The notes below the pieces were generated by a model. It was not told the DNA's origin. It did not search any database and saw only the letters and a program-made list of their open reading frames with translations. Below are positions 1 to 6,706 of a stretch of 10,977 nucleotides of DNA, piece by piece (within the stretch, counting starts at the first letter, position 1; each line of letters starts with the position of its first letter). The DNA is from an uncultured Selenomonadaceae bacterium. GTDB lineage: Bacteria > Bacillota > Negativicutes > Selenomonadales > Selenomonadaceae. A program made the translations under genes and the position numbers. The stretch lies in contig CAJOPK010000154.1 in the NCBI GenBank assembly GCA_905236255.1, forward strand, positions 1 to 10,977, written 5' to 3'.

Positions 1-50
1 ACCCGAAAGCGACTCACGGCGTTCTGCTCGAACTCTGCCAACGCGACTGA
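1..50 (+). CDS. mce: Methylmalonyl-CoA epimerase, C-terminal end only (partial)
   Basis: Only the last 15 codons and the TGA stop (48-50) are inside the window. They read PKATHGVLLELCQRD, the typical C-terminal strand of methylmalonyl-CoA epimerase, a vicinal-oxygen-chelate fold metalloenzyme. The glutamate in the LLELCQ stretch is a metal ligand in characterised epimerases (family knowledge). The enzyme interconverts the (R)- and (S)-methylmalonyl-CoA epimers, linking the mutase to the decarboxylase encoded just downstream. The gap of 108 nt to mmdA contains no terminator with a T-run, so co-transcription with mmdA is likely. The tail is short, but the match and the gene context make the call fairly safe. 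Confidence 0.85.
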   Translation, partial: PKATHGVLLELCQRD

Positions 51-140
51 TAAGGTGGAAAGTTAAAAGGTGAAAAGGTGGAAAGCACAAATCATCGAAA
101 TTACTTCCCACCTTCCCACCTTGCCACCTTTACACCTTAA
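51..140 (+). repeat. GGTGG-type minisatellite forming a long imperfect hairpin between mce and mmdA
   Basis: The left arm (51-85) is built of degenerate AAGGTGGAAAG units, with GGTG cores at 54, 69 and 77. The right arm (104-140) carries the complementary units (CACC cores at 109, 117, 125 and 133). The reverse complement of the right arm aligns with the left arm over about 35 nt with few mismatches and small gaps, leaving a loop of about 18 nt (86-103). The element begins one base after the epimerase stop and ends 4 nt before the mmdA Shine-Dalgarno sequence (AAGGAG, 145-150). There is no T-run after it, so it does not look like an intrinsic terminator. It could stabilise mRNA, modulate mmdA translation, or be a dispersed intergenic repeat; the sequence alone cannot decide. 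Confidence 0.75.
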
Positions 141-158
141 GACAAAGGAGAGAATTTC

Positions 159-1688
159 ATGGCGACAGTTCAAGAAAAAATTGCCCTGATGTACGCCAAG
201 AAGGAAAAAATCCTTCAAGGCGGCGGGCAAAAGAGAATTGACGCACAACATTCAAAAGGCAAATTGACCGCCCGCGAAAGAATAGAAATGTTCTTCGACG
301 AGGGGACTTTTGTCGAATTGGATATGTTCGTCAAACATCGTTGCACAAATTTCGGGCAGGAGAAAAAAGAACTTCCCGGCGAAGGTGTCGTTATCGGTTA
401 CGGTACCGTTGACGGCAGACTGGTTTATGCTTTTGCACAGGATTTCACGGTCGAAGGCGGATCTCTGGGCGAAAAACACGCTCACAAAATCTGGAAAGTC
501 ATGGACTTGGCGATGAAAATGGGTGCTCCGCTTATCGGCATAAACGATTCCGGCGGCGCACGTATTCAGGAGGCCGTCGATGCTTTGAGCGGTTATGCCG
601 GCATTTTCTACCGCAATACGGCTGCATCCGGCGTAATCCCGCAAATTTCCGTAATCATGGGGCCTTGTGCCGGCGGTGCGGTTTATTCTCCGGCTATAAC
701 CGACTTTATTTACATGGTCAAAAATACAAGTCAAATGTTTATCACCGGCCCGGCTGTCATTAAATCGGTTACCGCAGAAGAAGTTACCGCCGAAGAACTC
801 GGCGGTGCCATGACGCACAATTCCCGCTCCGGCGTTGCACATTTTGCGGCGGAAAATGAAGAAGATTGCATAAATCAAATTCGTTATCTCCTCAGCTTTT
901 TGCCGAGCAACAATTTGGAAGACGCTCCGATGGTCGATACCGGCGACGACTGGGATCGTATGGAAGAGAGTTTGAATACGGTTATTCCGGACAATCCGAA
1001 CGCTCCTTACGACATGAAAGACGTTATCCGGGCGATTGTCGATAACGGCGAATTTTACGAAGTCCATCAATATTTCGCGACGAACATTATAACCTGCTTT
1101 GCCCGTTTCGGCGGCAGAAGTGTCGGAATTATCGCGAATCAGCCGGCGGTCATGGCGGGTTGCTTGGACGTTGACGCCTCCGACAAATCGGCAAGGTTCA
1201 TTCGTTTCTGCGACGCATTCAATCTGCCGCTCGTGAATTTGGTTGACGTTCCCGGATTTTTGCCGGGCGTTGATCAGGAATATAACGGAATCATTCGTCA
1301 CGGTGCAAAAATGCTTTACGCTTACAGTGAGGCGACCGTTCCGAAAGTTACCGTTATCACCCGCAAGGCTTACGGCGGCTCTTATATCGCCATGTGCTGC
1401 CGGGAACTCGGAGCGGATCAGGTCATGGCTTGGCCGAGTGCGGAAATTGCGGTTATGGGTCCTGCCGGCGCGGCAAATATCATTTTCCGCAAAGACCCGG
1501 ACAAAGAACAAAAAACTGCCGAATACGTTGAAGAATTTGCCACGCCTTACAAAGCGGCGGAGCGCGGTTATGCCGATATGGTTATCGAACCGAGCGAAAC
1601 CCGTCCTTTGGTAATCACGGCACTCAACGCACTGGCAAGCAAACGCGAATCCGGTCCGGCAAAGAAACACGGAAACATTCCGCTTTAA
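159..1688 (+). CDS. mmdA: Methylmalonyl-CoA decarboxylase alpha subunit (carboxyltransferase)
   Basis: This 509-residue cytoplasmic protein is the carboxyltransferase of a biotin-dependent decarboxylase. It moves the carboxyl group of (S)-methylmalonyl-CoA to biotin on the gamma subunit, releasing propionyl-CoA. Two crotonase-fold carboxyltransferase halves are visible. The N half has GINDSGGARIQE (127-138) and GPCAGGAVYSPA (168-179); the C half has DVPGFLPGVDQE (363-374), RKAYGGSYIAM (402-412) and GPAGAANIIF (434-443). These glycine-rich loops form the acyl-CoA oxyanion holes in the family. The length is normal. The ATG has SD AAGGAG at 145-150 with an 8-nt spacer. It is followed 19 nt later by the small mmdE-like gene and then mmdC. 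The close homologues, propionyl-CoA carboxylase beta and glutaconyl-CoA decarboxylase alpha, cannot be strictly excluded, but the neighbouring epimerase and mutase genes favour methylmalonyl-CoA as substrate. Confidence 0.9.
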   Translation: MATVQEKIALMYAKKEKILQGGGQKRIDAQHSKGKLTARERIEMFFDEGTFVELDMFVKHRCTNFGQEKKELPGEGVVIGYGTVDGRLVYAFAQDFTVEGGSLGEKHAHKIWKVMDLAMKMGAPLIGINDSGGARIQEAVDALSGYAGIFYRNTAASGVIPQISVIMGPCAGGAVYSPAITDFIYMVKNTSQMFITGPAVIKSVTAEEVTAEELGGAMTHNSRSGVAHFAAENEEDCINQIRYLLSFLPSNNLEDAPMVDTGDDWDRMEESLNTVIPDNPNAPYDMKDVIRAIVDNGEFYEVHQYFATNIITCFARFGGRSVGIIANQPAVMAGCLDVDASDKSARFIRFCDAFNLPLVNLVDVPGFLPGVDQEYNGIIRHGAKMLYAYSEATVPKVTVITRKAYGGSYIAMCCRELGADQVMAWPSAEIAVMGPAGAANIIFRKDPDKEQKTAEYVEEFATPYKAAERGYADMVIEPSETRPLVITALNALASKRESGPAKKHGNIPL

Positions 1689-1707
1689 TCCGAAGGAGGA
1701 GTTCACT

Positions 1708-1854
1708 GTGGCAGCAAAGAAAGTGAAACCCGAAGTTATCGCGGCAATTTCTGCGGCAGTCAGTCAGGTGACGGGCGGCAACGGAAAAGTTGTTGCGGTC
1801 AAAATAAAGCGCAATCAAAATTGGGCATTCGTTGCAAAGACGAGTCGTCATTAA
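1708..1854 (+). CDS. mmdE: Small decarboxylase subunit, MmdE-like (resembles C-terminal part of delta/OadG subunits)
   Basis: A 48-codon gene starts with GTG behind a perfect SD (AGGAGG, 1694-1699, 8-nt spacer) and sits between mmdA and mmdC. The protein has the segment PEVIAAISAAVSQV (8-21), a short glycine-rich turn and a basic end with W39 in NQNWAF. This pattern is typical of the cytoplasmic tail of OadG/MmdD-type small subunits and of the roughly 55-residue epsilon subunit of the Veillonella methylmalonyl-CoA decarboxylase, which is known to resemble the tail of delta and to help stabilise the complex. There is no membrane segment, so it cannot be the membrane-anchoring delta subunit itself. 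It probably ties the alpha subunit to other parts of the complex. The choice between epsilon and a truncated delta rests on length and lack of a helix. Confidence 0.75.
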   Translation: MAAKKVKPEVIAAISAAVSQVTGGNGKVVAVKIKRNQNWAFVAKTSRH

Positions 1855-1874
1855 AAAATCGGAGGGAAATTTAA

Positions 1875-2174
1875 ATGTCTACAAAAAAATTTAACGTTAC
1901 CGTAAACGGCACGACTTACGAAGTCGAAGTTGAAGAAGTAAAAGCGGCGGCGGGCGCGGGTGAACATTCGATCGATGCTCCGATGCCGGGCAAAATCGTA
2001 AAACTCGTTGCGGCTGAAGGCGCCTCCGTCAAAGCCGGCGAAGTTCTCCTCATTCTCGAAGCAATGAAGATGCAAAACGAAATTACCGCAGATGCCGACG
2101 GCGTTGTCAAGAAATTCAATGTTGCGGCAGGTCAAAGCGTCAAAGCTCATGAATCTCTCCTGATTCTCGGCTAA
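1875..2174 (+). CDS. mmdC: Biotin carrier (gamma) subunit of methylmalonyl-CoA decarboxylase
   Basis: This 99-residue biotinyl-domain protein carries the carboxyl group between the carboxyltransferase and the decarboxylating membrane subunit. The N-terminal strand region (KKFNVTVNGTTYEVEVEEV, 4-22) is followed by a very short Ala/Gly linker (24-29) and a biotinyl/lipoyl domain (about 32-99). That domain includes DAPMPGKI (34-41) and the biotinylation motif EAMKM, with the biotin lysine at K65. Related gamma subunits from sodium pumps often have a longer Ala/Pro-rich linker, so this one is compact. The ATG has SD GGAGGG (1861-1866) with an 8-nt spacer, 20 nt after the mmdE-like stop. A terminator follows, so mmdC is the last gene of this transcript and no beta-subunit gene follows it. 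Confidence 0.9.
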   Translation: MSTKKFNVTVNGTTYEVEVEEVKAAAGAGEHSIDAPMPGKIVKLVAAEGASVKAGEVLLILEAMKMQNEITADADGVVKKFNVAAGQSVKAHESLLILG

Positions 2175-2200
2175 AAAATTTTTTGAACGCAAAAAAATTT

Positions 2201-2235
2201 GAGTCGTCGAAGATTTTTCTCCGGCGGCTCTTTTT
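2201..2235. terminator. Bidirectional intrinsic terminator between convergent mmdC and HD-GYP gene
   Basis: A 9-bp stem (GAGTCGTCG at 2201-2209 with CGGCGGCTC at 2222-2230, two G-U pairs on the plus RNA) closes a 12-nt loop and is followed on the plus strand by TTTTT (2231-2235). Read on the minus strand, the same stem is followed by AAATTTTTTT (2200-2191), so it can also stop the leftward operon that ends at 2288. It lies 26 nt after the mmdC stop and 57 nt past the HD-GYP stop. Confidence 0.85.
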
Positions 2236-2287
2236 GTCGTTATCCGTAATTTTGCAAGCAATTAACCGGCAGCGTCGACGTCAAAAT

Positions 2288-3370
2288 TCAAACTTCGTTT
2301 GCCGTCAAAATCGATTCGATTTTTATGTCACTGCGTTTGCTTAAATCTATAAATTCGTTTTTGGTCGTCTGAACAATCGGCATGGAAGTAACACGCGATT
2401 CGTCAACGTAAACAATTTTTGCGCGCTGACCGTCACTCAATCCGACCCAGTTGCCGTTCAGGGAATGTGACAATTTTTTCATAAACAAAATTCCGAAACG
2501 CGTATCAAGTTTTCCGTTCAAAACATCTTCATACAAAATTTTGATTATATCGAAGGGCGATTTTCTCTTTGCATAGGATCTGTTTGCCGCCATTGCGTCG
2601 TAAATATCCAAGATTGCAATAATCTTTCCGAAATCTCCGAGTTGGTCGCCTTTTGTGCGATTCGGATAGCCTGAACCGTCGCAACGCTCATGATGTTGAA
2701 GAACTCCCATCAAGACATTCGGCTTGTCTTTCACCGGCGAAACTTTCAGCATATCGTAACCGTAATCGACATGACGCTTTACCTTGTCCAATTCTTCCGG
2801 CTCAAGTTTTCCCGTCTTGTTCAAAATTTCTTTCGGAACTTTCATTTTTCCTATTTCGCTGAGCATGCCGGACATCACGAGATCGAGAGTTTCGGCTTGA
2901 GGATAATTCACCCAATGTGCCATAAGCCCGCTCAAAATCCCGACGTTTACCGCATGATGAATTACATAGTCGCCGTCGCGGGTCATGTTGTGAATTTGGG
3001 TAATTGCGGTTGCGCCGTCGCAAAGTTCGACAATGTTTGAAGGAGTGACGACCGCCTCAAGATCACCCATGTTAAGTTGTCCGCCGTTGCCCATGGTGTA
3101 ATAAATATTTTGAATAATGTTGTACGTCTTTTTATAAGATTCAATATAAGCGGAATCAAGCAGGTGATCTTGTCCGGCAATTTCGGAAGTGTCGTCCATT
3201 TCTTCTTCGTCTATATAAACGGAAAAGACATTCTGACCGAGCAAACTCTGAATTTTGTCGTTGTCAAGTTTGGTATTTTTTTTGAGAATTACTCTGCCGT
3301 CCAAGTCCAAAACATCTCTTCCGACTTTCATGCCCGTGCGCAGTGTATCGACGCTGTAAGCCTTTAACAA
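2288..3370 (-). CDS. Degenerate HD-GYP domain protein (c-di-GMP phosphodiesterase family, HD dyad lost)
   Basis: A 360-residue cytoplasmic protein. The N-terminal part (TGMKVGRDVLDLDGRVIL, 12-29) resembles the region preceding many HD-GYP domains. The HD-GYP fold spans about 125-305: H139, the motif HHERCDGSGYP (226-236), DIYDAM (255-260) and RSYAKRK (264-270) are present. A C-terminal beta-rich tail (from about 308) with SDGQRAKIVYV (312-322) is common in Firmicutes relatives. At the position where the family has the metal-binding His-Asp of LLHDIGK, this protein has MLSEIGK, so the dyad is S171-E172. Cleavage of cyclic di-GMP is therefore doubtful; it may bind the nucleotide or a partner. 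I start it at TTG 3370, because SD GGGAGG (3384-3379) lies 8 nt upstream. An in-frame upstream extension to 3553 would overlap ftsY and lacks such support. It is the last gene of the leftward group. Confidence 0.8.
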   Translation of the reverse strand: MLKAYSVDTLRTGMKVGRDVLDLDGRVILKKNTKLDNDKIQSLLGQNVFSVYIDEEEMDDTSEIAGQDHLLDSAYIESYKKTYNIIQNIYYTMGNGGQLNMGDLEAVVTPSNIVELCDGATAITQIHNMTRDGDYVIHHAVNVGILSGLMAHWVNYPQAETLDLVMSGMLSEIGKMKVPKEILNKTGKLEPEELDKVKRHVDYGYDMLKVSPVKDKPNVLMGVLQHHERCDGSGYPNRTKGDQLGDFGKIIAILDIYDAMAANRSYAKRKSPFDIIKILYEDVLNGKLDTRFGILFMKKLSHSLNGNWVGLSDGQRAKIVYVDESRVTSMPIVQTTKNEFIDLSKRSDIKIESILTANEV

Positions 3371-3479
3371 AAAAACCGCCTCCCTTTTTTTATTTGCCGC
3401 CGTAATATTTGCCGAATGTGAAAATTTTCCTGCCGTTACAAAACCCGTTACAAGAAAAAACTTGACCCCAAAAGACGGT

Positions 3480-4391
3480 CTAATCACCCAAAAGCGCGTC
3501 GGCAAATTCTTTTGCATTGAAAGGCCGCAGATCGTCCAACCCTTCACCGACACCGACCCATTTTACCGGAATGTTCAATTCTTCTTTGATTCCGATAATC
3601 ATGCCGCCCTTTGCCGTGCCGTCCAATTTTGTCAAAACGATTCCGGTAATTTCGGCGGTCTTTGCAAACATTTCCGCTTGTCTTAAGGCATTTTGTCCGG
3701 TCGTCGCGTCCAAAACCAACAGAGTTTCATGAGGCGCGCCGGGAATACCCTTGCCGATAATCCGATTTATTTTTTTGAGTTCTTCCATCAAATTCGTTTT
3801 CGTCTGCAAACGTCCGGCGGTATCGACAATCAAAACGTCAAAATTATTCGCCGTCGCAAAACGGGCGGCATTTAAAGCGACGGAGGACGGATTTGAACCC
3901 TCGTCCCGTTTGACGATTTCCGCACCCGTACGCTTTGCCCAAACGTCAAGCTGATCTATCGCGCCGGCTCTGAAAGTATCCGCCGCCGCAACGACAACTT
4001 TTTTGCCCAAAGATTTATAATAAGCACTCAATTTTCCGATCGTCGTGGTCTTGCCGGCACCGTTTACGCCGATCATCAAAATTACAAGCGGCGGATCCAC
4101 GCTGATATAAAGCCCTTCCTCGTCGGTCAAAATTTTGCGTATGCTTTCCGACAAAAATTTTTTTACGTCGTCGGAAGTTTGAATTTCGGATTTGCGAACT
4201 CCCTTGCGAAGTCCGTTCATAAGTTTTTCGGTGGTCGCCGGCCCGACATCGGAAGTTATCAAAGTTTCTTCCAATTCGTCCAAAAGTTCATCGTCAACCT
4301 TTCGCGAGCCGTACAAAATCTCATCAAGTTTATCCGTAAATTTTTCACGGGTCTTTGCAAGACCTTCCTTCAATCTGTCAAAAAATCCCAT
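3480..4391 (-). CDS. ftsY: Signal recognition particle receptor FtsY
   Basis: This 303-residue SRP GTPase docks ribosome-SRP complexes at the membrane for co-translational insertion. The N domain (about 1-95) is followed by the G domain with the P-loop GVNGAGKT (108-115), DTFRAGAIDQL (138-148), DTAGR (190-194) and TKLD (254-257). The C-terminal WVGVGEGLDDLRPF (278-291) is the closing helix region typical of FtsY rather than Ffh, and no methionine-rich M domain follows. There is no long acidic A domain before the N domain, as is usual in Firmicutes; an amphipathic start (MGFFDRLKEGLAKTREKF) probably contacts the membrane. The ATG at 4391 has an AAAGGA-type SD. It lies 21 nt after the ChrA-like stop, so co-transcription is likely. 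Firmicutes ftsY often follows smc; here it does not. Confidence 0.96.
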   Translation of the reverse strand: MGFFDRLKEGLAKTREKFTDKLDEILYGSRKVDDELLDELEETLITSDVGPATTEKLMNGLRKGVRKSEIQTSDDVKKFLSESIRKILTDEEGLYISVDPPLVILMIGVNGAGKTTTIGKLSAYYKSLGKKVVVAAADTFRAGAIDQLDVWAKRTGAEIVKRDEGSNPSSVALNAARFATANNFDVLIVDTAGRLQTKTNLMEELKKINRIIGKGIPGAPHETLLVLDATTGQNALRQAEMFAKTAEITGIVLTKLDGTAKGGMIIGIKEELNIPVKWVGVGEGLDDLRPFNAKEFADALLGD

Positions 4392-4412
4392 TCATATCAT
4401 TCCTTTCAATTT

Positions 4413-4973
4413 TTAAAGCAACCCGAACAAAAGCCCGAAAATCCCGCAGGCAAGCAATATTTTTATTACGCCGACTTTCATTCTTGCCGCCGCAAATGCC
4501 CCGATTAAAATTACAAGTCCTTTCAAGTCAAAAGTATCCGAAAAATTTTCCGGAATTTCTTCAACATTCCAGACGGCAAGCAATACGAAACTTATGCAGG
4601 CCGCCGCGATCAATGCCATTACCGCCGGGCGCAGACCGTTTAAAATTCCGTGAATCGATCCCAAATTTCCGTATTTGAACATAATTTTTGCCAGCGCCAT
4701 ACACAAAAACAAACTCGGAGTGACAAATCCCATCGTCGCACAAATTGCGCCGGGAAGTCCTGCAATTTTCATTCCGGCAAAAGTCGCGGCGTTTACTCCT
4801 ATCGGGCCGGGTGTCATTTGCGAAATTGTAAATATGTCGATAAATTCCGGCAGAGTCAACCACCGGTACCCGTCCACCACCGAAGCCTGTATCAAAGGCA
4901 TTGAAGCATATCCGCCGCCCACGCAGACGACACTTATTTTTGCAAATTCCCAAAACAACAGCAGATAAATCAA
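4413..4973 (-). CDS. Single-domain chromate-transporter (CHR) family membrane protein
   Basis: A 186-residue hydrophobic protein matching one CHR domain. It has a first helix, then a VGGGYASMPLIQ motif (18-29), LTLPEFIDIFTISQMTPGPIGVN (39-61, with the conserved TPGP at 54-57), and several further helices (about 68-135 and 151-186). CHR proteins move chromate or other anions; members in anaerobes often have unknown true substrates. Short CHR proteins usually occur as pairs of adjacent genes; here only one is present, preceded by a DUF554 gene. The start is TTG 4973, with SD GGAGG (4985-4981) and a 7-nt spacer; an upstream TTG at 5012 would overlap the preceding gene by 20 nt and lacks this SD. 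The family call is firm, the substrate unknown. Confidence 0.85.
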   Translation of the reverse strand: MIYLLLFWEFAKISVVCVGGGYASMPLIQASVVDGYRWLTLPEFIDIFTISQMTPGPIGVNAATFAGMKIAGLPGAICATMGFVTPSLFLCMALAKIMFKYGNLGSIHGILNGLRPAVMALIAAACISFVLLAVWNVEEIPENFSDTFDLKGLVILIGAFAAARMKVGVIKILLACGIFGLLFGLL

Positions 4974-4992
4974 AACGTTTCCTCCGAAAAAA

Positions 4993-5712
4993 CTAATTCC
5001 ATATCGATGCAATTATAAGTGCCGGCAGAAGATTTGCAACCCTGATTTTGTTTCCGAACATCAAATTCAGCCCGACGCAAAAGATTAAAATATCTCCGAT
5101 AAACGACAGATTTTTTAACGCCGTTTCGGTCATGACCGGCTCCAAAAATCCGGCAAGCAAAGTTATCGTCCCTTGAAAAATTCCGACCGGTATAAACGAA
5201 AAAATACTTCCCTTTCCGAGCCCGGCAGTCATCACCAAAATTATTACGGCATCAAGAGAAGCCTTTACGATTAAAATTGTCGGATCATGCAAAAGCCTGT
5301 CCTCAATCGCACCGACCACAGCCATTGCCCCGATACAGACCGTCAAAGAGGCGGTAACAAAAGAATCGACGAAAGTTGAATCGCCTTCGTTGCCGGATTT
5401 TTTCCGCAGCCAAATTCCGAATTTCTCAAAATGCCCGTCAATGTCAAAAATTTCTCCGATAAGCCCGCCGATTATCAGCGAAACTATCATGAGCATTGTG
5501 CCGCCGGTTTCAATTTCGCCGCCGGAAATTTTAAACATTCCGCTCAAAGCACCGCCCGCACCTATAAAAATCACGGCAACCGCGCAGGACATTTGCAGAG
5601 TTTGCCTGATTTTTTCCGTCAAAAACCTTCCGCAAAAAAGTCCCGAAATTCCGCCGCCGATTATCGCCAAAACATTTATCAAAGTCCCGCCGCCGGGAAA
5701 ATTAAAATCCAA
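4993..5712 (-). CDS. DUF554 family integral membrane protein
   Basis: A 239-residue protein with about six to seven hydrophobic segments. The N-terminal GGGTLINVLAIIGGGISGLF (7-26), the GGLIGEIFDID segment (82-92), ASLTVCIGAMAVVGAIEDRL (121-140), KASLDAVIIL (150-159) and the later FQGTITLLA (179-187) match the conserved pattern of the DUF554 (YdfK/YqgA-type) family, whose function is not established. A transport role is plausible from the topology but is inference. The TTG start at 5712 lies 5 nt beyond the pyrD stop and has only a weak GGAAG-like SD inside the end of pyrD, so translation is probably coupled to pyrD. An alternative TTG lies about 10 codons further in, just before the first helix. 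Confidence 0.85.
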   Translation of the reverse strand: MDFNFPGGGTLINVLAIIGGGISGLFCGRFLTEKIRQTLQMSCAVAVIFIGAGGALSGMFKISGGEIETGGTMLMIVSLIIGGLIGEIFDIDGHFEKFGIWLRKKSGNEGDSTFVDSFVTASLTVCIGAMAVVGAIEDRLLHDPTILIVKASLDAVIILVMTAGLGKGSIFSFIPVGIFQGTITLLAGFLEPVMTETALKNLSFIGDILIFCVGLNLMFGNKIRVANLLPALIIASIWN

Positions 5713-5717
5713 AACAA

Positions 5718-6626
5718 TTACACTTCCACTTTTCCGATCAATTCGCCGATATTTTTCAAATTTTGACTTTGCAGATATTTTTCAAGCCCTTCCGCAATTT
5801 CTTCCGTGACTTTCGGATTTGAAAAATTTGCCGTGCCGACCGCAACTGCGGAAGCTCCGGCAAGGAAAAACTCAATCGCATCTTCCGCCGTGTAAATCCC
5901 GCCCATGCCGATAATCGGAACTTTGATTTTTTGTGCAACCTGCCAAACCATTCTGACGGCAACCGGTTTAACGGCCCTGCCGGAAAGTCCGCCGGTAATA
6001 TTTCCGAGCGTCGGTCGCCTTGTATTTATATTTATCTCCATTCCCATGAGCGTATTTATGAGAGAAATACAATCCGCGCCGCCCGATTCGACCGCAAGCG
6101 CAATTTCCGTTATATCCGTAACATTCGGGCTGAGTTTTACGATAACCGGCTTTTTGGTTGCTTTTTTTGCGGCTGAAGTTACGGCAGAGGCGGCCTTTGT
6201 GTCCGTGCCGAAAATTATTCCGCCGTCTTTTACGTTCGGGCAGGAAATATTCAATTCGACAGCCGAAACTCCGTCAACGTCCAAAAATTTCGCAAGTTCC
6301 GCATAATCTTCAACGCTTGAGCCGGAAATATTTACGATGACGTTCATTTTGTCTTTTATGCGCGGCAAAATATCGGATAAAAATTTTGCAACGCCGGGAT
6401 TTTCCAAGCCGATACAGTTCAACATTCCGGAAGGCGTTTCGGTAATTCTTACGCCTTCATTTCCCCTGCGCGGTTTCAAAGTCGTACATTTCACCATGAC
6501 CGCGCCGAGTTTTTTGAGATCGACAAAATCTTCAAATTCTTCACCGAATCCGAAAGTCCCGGAGGCTGCCAAAATCGGCGTGTTCATTTTTATCCCGCAA
6601 ATTTCGGTTTTCAAAAGTCCACTCAC
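5718..6626 (-). CDS. pyrD: Dihydroorotate dehydrogenase, catalytic subunit (class 1B type)
   Basis: A 302-residue FMN enzyme that oxidises dihydroorotate to orotate in pyrimidine synthesis. Visible are NTPILAASGTFGFG (15-28), VKCTTLKPRRGN (45-56), SGMLNCIGLENPGV (66-79), ELNISCPN (124-131) with the catalytic cysteine C129 typical of class 1, KLSPNVTDI (164-172), the FMN-binding GGLSGRAVKP (212-221), PIIGMGGI (237-244) and AVGTANF (262-268). Class 1B enzymes normally work with PyrK, an iron-sulfur/FAD subunit that passes electrons to NAD; no pyrK is adjacent here. I chose GTG 6626 because the family normally starts about this far before the first strand and an AAAGG lies 10 nt upstream. A TTG at 6659, 2 nt past a tiny upstream ORF, is the main alternative and would add 11 residues. 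Confidence 0.92.
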   Translation of the reverse strand: MSGLLKTEICGIKMNTPILAASGTFGFGEEFEDFVDLKKLGAVMVKCTTLKPRRGNEGVRITETPSGMLNCIGLENPGVAKFLSDILPRIKDKMNVIVNISGSSVEDYAELAKFLDVDGVSAVELNISCPNVKDGGIIFGTDTKAASAVTSAAKKATKKPVIVKLSPNVTDITEIALAVESGGADCISLINTLMGMEININTRRPTLGNITGGLSGRAVKPVAVRMVWQVAQKIKVPIIGMGGIYTAEDAIEFFLAGASAVAVGTANFSNPKVTEEIAEGLEKYLQSQNLKNIGELIGKVEV

Positions 6627-6661
6627 ACAGATCAAACCTTTCAACAATTTACCGATCAATT

Positions 6662-6685
6662 TTAAGAATTATTTTCTGCCGACAT
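6662..6685 (-). other. Possible 7-codon leader ORF upstream of pyrD
   Basis: An ATG at 6685 sits exactly 7 nt behind the best SD in this gap (AGGGG, 6697-6693) and encodes MSAENNS before a TAA. The stop is 2 nt before an in-frame TTG of pyrD (6659) and 35 nt before the preferred GTG. The reading frame differs from that of pyrD. It may load ribosomes for re-initiation on pyrD. There is no comparative support, so this is a weak call. Confidence 0.3.
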
Positions 6686-6706
6686 TTCAATTCCCCTGCA
6701 AAAATC

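Noticed and set aside
252..1706. Long 484-codon minus-strand ORF opposite mmdA
   Set aside because: It is the antisense shadow of mmdA, whose codon use leaves the opposite frame open. The translated protein has no recognisable domain, and mmdA has full motif support and a good SD.
3371..3553. N-terminal extension of the HD-GYP protein to 421 residues
   Set aside because: The extra 61 residues overlap the 3' end of ftsY, are unlike any HD-GYP N-terminus, and would place the good GGGAGG ribosome site inside the gene.
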